In this document: positions 56,228 through 64,000 of the stretch, piece after piece
Numbering within the stretch: the first letter of the stretch is position 1
Layout of the letters: each line of letters begins with the position of its first letter
Source: Mytilinidion resinicola
Lineage: Eukaryota > Ascomycota > Dothideomycetes > Mytilinidiales > Mytilinidiaceae
Assembly (NCBI RefSeq): GCF_010093595.1
Contig: NW_022985440.1
Coordinates: 610,277-674,276, forward strand
Length of the DNA: 64,000 bases
Reading direction: 5' to 3'
Program-made: the position numbers and the translations under genes
Notes under the pieces: model-generated
Seen by the model: the letters and a program-made list of their open reading frames with translations, nothing else
Told to the model about the DNA's origin: nothing
The model's database searches: none

Positions 56228-57075
56228 ATGGCTTTCAGACCGCTGCTACGGCAGGTAAGTGCCACTCTAGATTCATATGCTCATCTGCTGACTGTTCCTA
56301 GCGCACTGCTGTCCCTGCTATGGCCGCTGCCGTCTCCGCCGGTCTGATGCTATCTTCTACCCGCAACGCTCATGCCGAAGAGCCGCTCTCGGACGACACA
56401 AGAGTACGTTAAGAGCCAAAAACATGGCCTTTATACATGGATTGCGTAGCTCACAGCCGTCCCCAGCTTGCCCGGAAGCCTATCTACGATGACACCCCTC
56501 TGTCACACGATCCTACGCCGACACCATCGGACCCTTCTACACCCAGCCAGGACTACCGACCGACACCTACCGACCGGCTTGCTGGGCAGATCAAGCACGC
56601 TCGATTAGCTTTCTACGGCCAAGCAACGAAGGCGGAGGACGCCGTGAACAATGCGCTCACGAAGACCCTGGACCTCGAACACTCCTTCACCAGCACCATA
56701 CGCGGTCTCGCTCCGCCAAAAGAGTCCAGCGAAAAGCTTCTCCCCGGTGCCATCTACGTACTCGTCGCTTCCATGGCGGGCTCCATTGTGACACGCAATC
56801 GCAACATCCTACTCCGCGGAACTGTCCCAGTCTTCGTTGGGTTAGGTGTCGCGCAAGCCGTTATTCCTATCACAATGGGCAATGTCGGCGAATTAGTGTG
56901 GAGATACGAGAAGCGGTTCCCCGCGGTTGCGGATGCCCATCTCAAGACCAGGGCGCGGATAGAGAAGTTCATTGACACGGGCAAGGCGCATACCCAGATG
57001 TCGTTCTATAGGGTGCAGGATACGGTGTCAGAAGCGAGGGAGAAGATGGAGGACTGGGTTAAGAAGGGTAAATAA
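56228..57075 (+). CDS. MICOS subunit MIC26/MIC27-type (apolipoprotein O family)
   Basis: Protein of 245 residues from exons 56228-56254, 56302-56403 and 56467-57075. The N-terminus is a presequence with a hydrophobic stretch (PAMAAAVSAGLMLSS). The apolipoprotein-O-like domain follows: KHARLAFYGQATKAEDAVNN, a transmembrane pair (GAIYVLVASMAGSIVTRN; GTVPVFVGLGVAQAVIPITM), and GNVGELVWRYEKRFP. MICOS builds crista junctions in the inner mitochondrial membrane; Mic26/27 tune cardiolipin binding. The C-terminal helix is amphipathic and lysine-rich. Exon 1 codes just nine residues. Divergent from OCT1, so two mitochondrial genes share a short promoter. Confidence 0.88.
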
Positions 57076-57507
57076 GCATGTACGGCCAAATTCTGGGACC
57101 ACTTTGTAGCGTGTAAAACCACACATTTTTCTTTGAATAGAGCCGGACCCTGTTGGGACTGTCCACCACAAAATTTGCTCGTTCTTGTCAATATCATACT
57201 TATCTATAAGCATGAGGTGCTGTCTTCAAGGCTTGTGCTCCATCAAAGCTCTGTCATTCAAGCTCCAGGACGACCCCTTTTTCCACTGACCTCGACATTT
57301 CGAGCTAGTAACGGAGTCGATATAGCTATCGGCGAGCTGTTCTCTGACCTGCTTGTGAGCTTGAGATCTTGATTGTGACGATAACTCGCGATGCCTATCC
57401 CTTTTAACGGCATAGCCTCAATCACCTTGTACCAAGTCCTCGAGACTGTAGTCTTCCAGAAGGCTAGACCCTAAATCTTTTCTTTTGAACCTCCAGCCCC
57501 AACCTTC
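57076..57507. other. Convergent 3' flanks
   Basis: Between the MICOS gene stop and the RMI1 stop. Nothing further seen. Confidence 0.5.
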
Positions 57508-58182
57508 TCACTCTTCCTCACCTATCCTAGCCTTCGCCAGCAACCTCTCTTTCAGTCCCTCCTTCCACGCTTTATGCACCCCCTCAATCTTCCCCCCAAG
57601 CACCGTCACACACCCAGGGTTCAGCAGCAACACCCCCCTCGCAACCACCACATCCCGCAGCACCAGCTTACTTCCAATACTCATGCCCATCCCCACCCCC
57701 TCAATCGCATGCATCTCAATCCCATACACACAAACCCCCTGCGCGTCCTGCAACAGCACCTTATGCGGCCCCGCTCCCGCTGCCTGCACGCCCTCAGCTG
57801 TCTCCTGCTCACTCGGCACGCTGCGGATAATCTCGCGCCCTTTCGTCGTCTCGCCGCGCTCCGCCGCCTCAATCGCCTCGACCTGGCTCCAGCAGCTGCG
57901 CCCGATGTCTTCGACGTCGAGGACTTGGACGGCGAGGGGGCCGGTGAGATTGCGCTCGCGAACGGTGGCGTCGTGGACTGTGGCAGGGAAGCAGGAGGTT
58001 GGGGAGCGTGCGAGGGATTGGGTGATGTCGGTTGCGAGGAGGCGGAAGAGGGCGGTTTTCTGGAGCGCGGGGAGGGGCGTGTTGGTGCGGATGGTGGGGA
58101 GGAAGGTGGAGAGCCAGGCGGGCGTGGGCGAGAGGGACTTCGTGGAGAGGTAGCTTGCAATTTCCTGCGCGAGGTTGGCCAT
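57508..58182 (-). CDS. RMI1: RecQ-mediated genome instability protein 1 (RMI1)
   Basis: Intronless protein of 224 residues. The N-terminal helical part (LAQEIASYLSTKSLSPTPAWLSTFLP) and the OB-fold (AVQVLDVEDIGRSCWSQVEAIE; HKVLLQDAQGVCVYGIEM; VLRDVVVARGVLLLNPGCVTVLGGKI) fit fungal Rmi1. Rmi1 binds Sgs1/BLM and Top3 and stimulates double Holliday junction dissolution in the nucleus. Length is close to the short fungal form. The ATG at 58182 is 203 bases from the divergent VPS51 start. Confidence 0.9.
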   Translation of the reverse strand: MANLAQEIASYLSTKSLSPTPAWLSTFLPTIRTNTPLPALQKTALFRLLATDITQSLARSPTSCFPATVHDATVRERNLTGPLAVQVLDVEDIGRSCWSQVEAIEAAERGETTKGREIIRSVPSEQETAEGVQAAGAGPHKVLLQDAQGVCVYGIEMHAIEGVGMGMSIGSKLVLRDVVVARGVLLLNPGCVTVLGGKIEGVHKAWKEGLKERLLAKARIGEEE

Positions 58183-58385
58183 ACTAGAGAAAGCTACCCC
58201 ATATCGTGGGGATAGTTGGTCGTGAGAAAAGCGTGGTGTTGAGTGCTGGGGTAAAGCGGGACGGAGCTCTAATTTCAGCCCTACCGCTTCACCTTCCCAA
58301 ATAAACTATCATGTTGAAGCTCCGTTCAACACCAACCATTCCTCCACCATTTCGATATAGCTAGACGACTATCCACACCGCTCAC

Positions 58386-59220
58386 ATGTCCACCATCGCC
58401 TCCCCCCGCGCCTCAACCTCCATCCGCTCCCCCTCCTCCTCCCGCACCTCCCTCGAAGGCCCCAGCGGCCGTCCCGCCGCCCCAGGCACCACGCGCAGGA
58501 ACCGCGCCGCCCTCCGCGACTACTACGGCCTCAAAGGCACGCAGCCGCCCAGCTCTCCAGACCCCAGCAGCCGGACGCCTCTCGCGCCCGAAGAGCCCGA
58601 GGACGACGGCATCAGCGAGCTCGACAAGGACGGCTTCGACGCGCCCGGCTATGTCAACGGGATCCTGTCGAAGCAGGGCCTCTCGGGCGTGCTGAGGGTG
58701 GAGAGTGATTTGGTATCGCGTGAGCGCCCTTCACTCAGAAGCCTCGATAAGGGGATATCCTGCTAACACAGGTTTAGAAATCAGGAACCTAGACGGCGAG
58801 CGCAAATCCCTCGTCTACGACAACTACTCCAAGCTCATCGCGGCCACGGACACGATCCGCAAGATGCGCACGAATATGGATCCGCTCGCGCCGACGACGT
58901 CGACGCTTAGTCCGGCGATTAGCCATATTGCCGAGATCGCGGCTGTGTTGTCGAAGGATATGCAGGACAGGACGCCTAGTGCGCCCAGTATAACTCTTGT
59001 GAAAGAGGGCGGGGAGGGGAAGCAGGGCGCGAGGGAGACGGTGAGGTGGGTGCTTGATGCGCCGCGGAGATTGCGGGAATTGGTGGATGAAGGGAAGGAG
59101 GAGGAGGCGGATAAGGAATGGGAGGTTGTGAGTGCAGTGTTGGAAAAGTGGCGGGGGGTGAAGGGGGTGAAAGAGGTGGGGATGGAGTGTGAGGCTATTA
59201 TTCTGAATGAAGAGACGTGA
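58386..59220 (+). CDS. VPS51: GARP/EARP tethering subunit VPS51
   Basis: Protein of 260 residues from exons 58386-58719 and 58772-59220 (GTGAGC donor, ACACAG acceptor, branch tgctaac). The N-terminus is Ser/Pro/Arg-rich with RRNRAALRDYYGLKG, the short motif region used for syntaxin binding. The Vps51 core reads DGFDAPGYVNGILSKQGL and SRLEIRNLDGERKSLVYDNYSKLIAATDTI, ending with KMRTNMDPLAPTTSTL. Vps51 is the small subunit of the Golgi-associated retrograde protein complex that tethers endosome-derived vesicles. The C-terminal helices lack other domains. Confidence 0.9.
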
Positions 59221-59738
59221 TTCTTGAATGTGTTATGGAGAGAGTGCTGATAAGTGATGCTCTGGGTTCTGAAGCTATTCTGCACGCTGAGGTGCCGTTT
59301 TGCCTCCTTTAAGTGCAAAGAGATACGGATCTAACTGCGTGAGACTGTTTTTGTTAGACGCGGAGGGGACGCGGAGTGGCACATGTCGTAGTGGGTTTTC
59401 ACTACGAAAAGGTAGACCCAGAACGAAGCGTGTGATAGCAGGTTCAGGGAGAGGTACTAAGTACGTCTTGGAGGAATTGCGCGGTTTAGTTGTAAGACAT
59501 TATAGAATCACCGCTTATTACTATGCAAAGCATAGGAAGCTAGGTCTCCTCTGCGGCATTGGGCTCTAAAGAGCTCTACGTACCCCTGGCCAATTCTCAT
59601 CATGCTAATCGTTAAAGCAACTTCATGAAATCATCCGGGAGTTAGAAGTATATCTTCGAGCCAGTCAGTTCTAACCTCTAAATCCAATATATACCACAAG
59701 AAGAGCACTATATACACAACCTCTAGACACCACTAAGC
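59221..59738. other. Convergent 3' flanks
   Basis: Between the VPS51 and flavocytochrome b2 stops. A reading at 59300-59569 has no domain. Nothing else seen. Confidence 0.45.
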
Positions 59739-61361
59739 CTACAACTTCGCCTTCTCTTTCGGTCCCACAAGCGGATCGTATACGTTCAGCCCCAATGTAT
59801 CCGATGGCACCGTAGCACTATGCATACTCAAACCCCTCGTGTCTACCATTGTAGGGTTCAACTGCTCAATTGAGCTAGCACCGATCAGTCGCATGTTCAT
59901 TTCCATCTCGTCCTTGAGCAACTGCCTATTATATTCATTAGCATCATCAGTTCCAATTCAGCATGGACGAAAGCTTACATTGCACGATCCACACCCGGCA
60001 GCCCATATGCGCTCATGGCGTAAAGGAATGGCCGTCCGATGCCCACGCCTGTCGCACCCAAGCAGAGCGCCTTAATGATATCAGTTGCACGCCTTACGCC
60101 GCCATCGACAAAGATCTCAATCTTCTTCTCCCAACCACGCTCACGCAGAGCAGGCATGACTTCCGCGAGAACCTCGATACCTGAACGTGCAAAGTCGAGC
60201 TGGCGTCCACCGTGATTAGAGAGCACGACACCGTGAACTCCGGCTTCGACTGCGCGTAACACGTCCTCGACGCGCTGCACGCCTTTGAGGATTATTGGCA
60301 TCTTGGTGATGGAGAGGAACCAAGGGATGTCTTTCCAGCTGAGAGAGGGATCGATGAAGGAGGAGATGGCGCGGGCGGCGCCTTGACTCCTGTCGACGTT
60401 GTCGCCAGAGGTGTTCTGGACGTTTGAGCCCACATCATCGAATTTCGAGCGCATGTCCTTCTCGCGGCGGCCCAGTTGCGGCGCGTCTACCGTAATGAAG
60501 AGACCTTTGCAGCCGCGCTTTTCGGCGTGCTGCACGATGCGCTTAGTGATATTGCGGTTCTTGTTTACGTAGAGCTGCAGCCATTGGACTTGACCTGGTT
60601 CCGCGGCGTCCATGATCTCGTCGAATGAGCAGGATGCGAGGGTCGGTATCATCTGGATCACGTTGTGCTTCTTCGCGCCCCGTGTAAGAATGACTTCGCC
60701 CTCGTGATGTCCTAGCTTGCCGAGTGCGGTTGCGGTTACATAGAACGGGATGTCGACTTTGGTCCCTAACATCTTGGTAGAAAAGTCGATCTTCTCGACA
60801 TCTACTAGAATGTTCGGCCGGAACCAGATCTTGTGGTAGGCGGAGTGATTTTCTCGCATAGTCTATCGCTCATTAGCTCTTTTCAAAGCCGCGATAGCAA
60901 GATTGACTGCAACATACAATCTCATCATCCGCACCACTCGAGTAATATGCCCACGCGGTCTTCTTCATGACCTTCCTCGCCACCGCCTCAAAGTCCATGA
61001 GGTTATAACATTGCTCCAGAATTGGCATTACCGCCATCCTCTCCTGCCTGGCCTTCTCGTCCGGATCTTCCTCCTTCTTCTCCTCCTCCACCGTCCCCAT
61101 ATCTACCTCTCCGAGGTGCTTTGACTTGTCCAGGTACTTGTCGAGCGTGTCGGGCGGGTGGATCGGCTCGAATTCCTCCGTAGCATCCTTGCCAGCGTAC
61201 TTAAGGATGATCTTGGGCCCGCCTGGGTGTTCGGGTAGAAAGTCAGTCACATCGTATGCCCGCCCGTGGATTATGACCCAGCAGGAATCGCGCGAATTGT
61301 GCTTCGCGATGTCGGCGCCTGTGAGCTTCACGGCCTGCGTGTCGTTGCTCTTGTGATTCAT
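59739..61361 (-). CDS. Flavocytochrome b2-type L-lactate dehydrogenase
   Basis: Protein of 504 residues from exons 61361-60918, 60862-59979 and 59925-59739. A cytochrome b5 domain (about 10-90) has haem ligands in HPGG (His45) and IHPP (His68). An FMN-dependent alpha-hydroxy-acid dehydrogenase barrel follows: FYVTATALGKLGHHEGE, QWLQLYVNKNR, FITVDAPQLGRREKD, ILKGVQRVEDVLRAVEAG, catalytic His in SNHGGRQLDF, and FVDGGVRRATDIIKAL. The enzyme oxidises L-lactate and passes electrons to cytochrome c in yeast. From the ATG at 61361 there is no mitochondrial presequence; an in-frame ATG at 61589 would add 76 residues without any acidic residue. Non-lactate 2-hydroxy acids are possible substrates. Confidence 0.92.
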
Positions 61362-62699
61362 TGTAGCGGAAGTGGTCCGCGGAGGGGACCTTGGAGGGAG
61401 AAGAGAGGTAGAAGATAAGGGGAGGTATGTAGCTAAGAAGCGTGGAGCTGTCTGCGAGGAGGTTCTTCTAGATCGAGGCCACAAAGAAATGGGGAGATGG
61501 GGGGAACAAGTGCTATTAAGAGTAGGAGGAGGAAATGATGCTGGAGGTAGAAATGGAAGGTGAAGCGGCCAAGGACCGGATGTACGCATTGGGGAGTTTT
61601 ATTCCCAGAGCTTGCATGCCGGGGTAGCGGCACCTAACGCTGGTGACGGCGCCATCTGTGACGAGAATGCGGTTGACTAGACCTCGGCCTGCGGGGTAGT
61701 ACTGACCAATCAACGCGTCTGATTTCCCACAACTCGGAGCGACAAGACGGCAATTTGGTGTTACTCGATGGCGATAACACATGCCTCCTTAAAGCATGGC
61801 GAAAAATCAGAAGTTCCCTGGGCTATCCGAATGACAAATAAGGGTAACGCTAGGTTGTTGCTGTTCGGATAAACTTTGAATGTTCGGATACCTAAACTTT
61901 CATGTGTTCGGAAAAACTCCTACGCCAGATTAGCCACGACATCACGTTGCCGTGGCGTACTGCTGACATGGTGCTGACTCGGCGCTGAAGAACTTTTGAA
62001 ACACCGTAAGATTGATCAATCAACGCGTCTAATCTCCAACAACTCGCAGTGAAGAGACTGCAATTTGGTGTTAGTCGATGGCGATAACATCTGCCTCCTG
62101 GAAGCATGATGAAAAGGAGGAAATTCCCCCGGTCTTCCGAACGACAAGTATACGTACCTTGGCAGCTGAAGGAACGGCCCCTCTTGGATAATATCTATGC
62201 TAGTCGGGGTATATATATTGGAGGGAAAGGAAAGGCAAGACTACATAGTATCTATGCTACACTATCTACAGGGTATCTATCTGCGTGCTGAATTTCAAAT
62301 ATACGCTCCTGTTCCCCGCCATGAATACACGAACTATATAGGTAACGCCAAACAAGATAAAACCTCCCCTGTTTGTCATGCATTCCACACCGTCAGGGTT
62401 CCTAAAGAAGAACGTTGTAGATGCCGACTAGAAAAAACAGCAGTACCAAGCCTTTGGATGTAAAGACTGTCGTGTGAATCGTAAAAATTGGGTTCGACCA
62501 AAAAGTTGCAAGGTCGCTGAGAACGCTCATCAAGTCATAGTCCCGCCAATGCTTTTCCGGTGAACAAAAATGCGATAGTAACTTTTCCGATGTTCGAAAC
62601 TAGTGAAACTGATCACCTTCCTCGGAATCCAAGTCCAGTCCATATCCATGTATGCGAACGCATCTCCTCGCAGGTTCAAGGCTGCGATTAAGACTTCGA
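61362..62699. other. Intergenic with a decayed direct repeat
   Basis: About 1.3 kb. Its left end holds the possible alternative N-terminus of the b2 gene; the middle holds the direct repeat listed separately; near 62190-62285 are repeated tatctatgcta words. No other gene seen. Confidence 0.45.
61701..62155. repeat. Diverged direct repeat, about 145-bp units 310 bases apart
   Basis: Units at about 61701-61845 and 62011-62155 share atcaacgcgtct, caatttggtgttastcgatg, gcgataaca and tgcctcc, then aagcat and ttccgaaygacaa. They differ by scattered substitutions. No coding content. Confidence 0.7.
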
Positions 62700-63494
62700 C
62701 TAGACGTCTTGTAAAGCTATTTTGTTGAAATCTTCACGAGAGTCGACTTGGGTAGCAGGTGGGTTGACCACCTCCGTCATGTGAAAGAACAGCTCGCAAA
62801 ACTTCGCTAAGACTGTGGCGACATCGTCTGGTCGGCCACTAGGAGAGCCGTTGTGATTGAAGAAAGGCTGAAGAAGCGGACCAAGGCGGACTCGTGCACT
62901 ACTCGGCTCTTCGATAGGCGATTCAGGGGTTTTCCCTTTCTCAGACTTTCGGCTTTCGTATTCGACCGGGCCTCGGGACGGGGATTGTGCTTCGAGTCCA
63001 TAAAACTCGTCGAGGGTCGTTCGGACCGTCTCGCCAGAGATTGTCGATGCGATTGTTTTGGAGCGAGACAAGCCGGGTTGACGGTAAGAATTGTCATCCA
63101 TTTGGGTGGCTTTCTCTAGCTCCTTTGATTGCGCCTCTAAGAAGATATTAGAATATAATCGGAAACACTTCGAATTGTATTGTAGCTCACGCTTCATCTG
63201 GGCTACGCCGTGTAGGTATCGATGGGCCTGCCATATGCTGATGGATGCCGTGATTAGAGCTGCGACCCCAAAGATTGTGGTGGTAATAGTGTCGCTCCAA
63301 GCGCTAGGCGACCCCTTGACATTGGGTACAACGAAGCTCATAGCGACTGATTCATTGAGCTCCCGAGACACAATAAAAGAGGTTGCTACTGGTGTCATGG
63401 TTTGTAAGGCACTGGGGGTACACAAAGACTGAGGTTGCAACTGGATCGAGTGGTGGAGAATTCGTTTGGTGGAAACCAGCGCTGTGTAGTGCAT
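62700..63494 (-). CDS. Small single-pass membrane protein, unknown
   Basis: Intronless frame of 264 residues with an ATG at 63494. One transmembrane segment lies near residues 68-90 (TITTTIFGVAALITASISIW), followed by a basic stretch, a helical region (YSNIFLEAQSKELEKATQ) and a disordered Ser/Pro/Glu region; the C-terminus is helical (VATVLAKFCELFFHMTEVV). I recognise no family. The signal-anchor-like layout and length support a real gene, but a start at one of the later ATGs (MTPVATSF or MSFVVPNV) would be equally good. Confidence 0.5.
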   Translation of the reverse strand: MHYTALVSTKRILHHSIQLQPQSLCTPSALQTMTPVATSFIVSRELNESVAMSFVVPNVKGSPSAWSDTITTTIFGVAALITASISIWQAHRYLHGVAQMKRELQYNSKCFRLYSNIFLEAQSKELEKATQMDDNSYRQPGLSRSKTIASTISGETVRTTLDEFYGLEAQSPSRGPVEYESRKSEKGKTPESPIEEPSSARVRLGPLLQPFFNHNGSPSGRPDDVATVLAKFCELFFHMTEVVNPPATQVDSREDFNKIALQDV

Positions 63495-64000
63495 GTCTAT
63501 ATGAGTGTTACCTGGCTATCCATGGCTTCGCTTTCTTGGGGAGTCTTGTCAGCCAACACGAGGGGGCGTTTGTTGTTCGCTGGAGATGCATCCTGCGCAA
63601 GGGATGAATGATGCGGGGTGACGAAGCACACTGTAGAGCCTCAGTTTCAGCCCTACACGCCTTCGAACGATTGGTCGAGGACAATCCACGTATTTCGCCG
63701 CTGCGAATGATACTCAGCTTGCCATGTACGCTGGATCGATCCAGTTCTCCGGGTAGACATAGCCTCCGCTCCAGACCGCGTGGATGGAGACGGCAGCAAA
63801 AAGCACCGTAAGGGGGTTACAGCCGGCAACTCGTACAAGACTTGCATCATATTCCAGAAGAAGGAAGGGCAGTTCCAAAAGGGTGGCTGATATTAGGTAG
63901 CACAAGGGTGGAGTTAACGTAATCCACAAGTTAGTGGCCCGCACAAGCTAGTGGCCCACCCAACCACGCTACCGAGGCCAAATATTCCGAATTACTCCAC
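63495..64000. other. Right edge of the window
   Basis: No complete gene. A minus-strand reading at 63714-63944 is hydrophobic (LISATLLELPFLLLEY; PLTVLFAAVSIHAVW) but has no ATG, and a stop lies just upstream. It could be the last exon of a membrane-protein gene beyond the edge, or chance. The word gggccactaacttgt is nearly repeated at 63932-63956. Confidence 0.3.

Noticed and set aside
63714..63944. Hydrophobic minus-strand reading at the right edge
   Set aside because: No ATG and a stop immediately upstream; a splice acceptor is conceivable but the rest of the gene would be outside the window.
1..64000. tRNA, rRNA, CRISPR or bacterial mobile elements
   Set aside because: No tRNA-like A/B boxes with a foldable arm, no rRNA core sequence, no regularly spaced direct repeats and no transposase or integrase were recognised by eye.

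Overview
The window is nuclear DNA of a filamentous ascomycete (Pezizomycotina). The evidence is many short GT..AG introns (about 46-110 nt, one near 220) with CTAAC/CTGAC-like branch sites, CT-rich promoters, bidirectional intergenic spacing and a gene set typical of these fungi: HeLo-domain protein, SPX-RING protein, CFEM-like protein, OCT1, PEX14, SDS23, VPS51, RMI1 and MICOS subunit. A dothideomycete is plausible, but that is a family-level impression, not a measurement. I reconstructed 28 apparently intact protein genes by joining exons in phase, plus two genes broken by in-frame stop codons.

Left part (0-22 kb): a broken F-box gene beside a decayed tandem duplication of its own 5' end; a bacterial-type DHA1 MFS transporter; a degenerate tandem repeat block (3.6-4.4 kb) with related inverted copies at 19.1-19.6 kb; an RNPS1-like SR splicing factor; profilin; a HeLo/pseudokinase protein; a calcineurin-like phosphoesterase; a secreted CFEM-like protein; a LITAF-domain protein; a NAPE-PLD-like hydrolase; and a monocarboxylate-type MFS transporter.

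Middle (22-47 kb): a BTB-domain protein, an omega-like glutathione transferase, a phenylalanine/histidine ammonia-lyase family enzyme (PAL), the ribosome-biogenesis co-chaperone JJJ1, an SPX-RING ubiquitin ligase, a HAD 'Swiss Army Knife' protein with an RGG tail, a TOPORS-like RING ligase, SDS23, a multi-pass membrane protein (possibly DUF2434), an unrecognised lysine-rich protein, and a membrane-anchored seven-bladed lectin-like propeller gene carrying three clustered stop codons, each one C-to-T change from a glutamine codon.

Right part (47-64 kb): PEX14 with a 7-nt microexon, about 2.3 kb of gene-free degenerate sequence, an RGG-tail protein, mitochondrial intermediate peptidase OCT1 divergent from a MIC26/MIC27-type MICOS subunit, RMI1 divergent from VPS51, a flavocytochrome b2-type L-lactate dehydrogenase, a decayed direct repeat, and a small single-pass membrane protein.

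Most genes are unrelated housekeeping loci rather than a cluster. The most unusual items are the HeLo-pseudokinase protein, whose architecture recalls the animal necroptosis effector MLKL; the two genes broken by point nonsense changes; and the decayed repeats. I saw no secondary-metabolite cluster, transposase, tRNA or rRNA gene. All splice sites were chosen by eye from donor, acceptor, phase and protein continuity; none has transcript support here.
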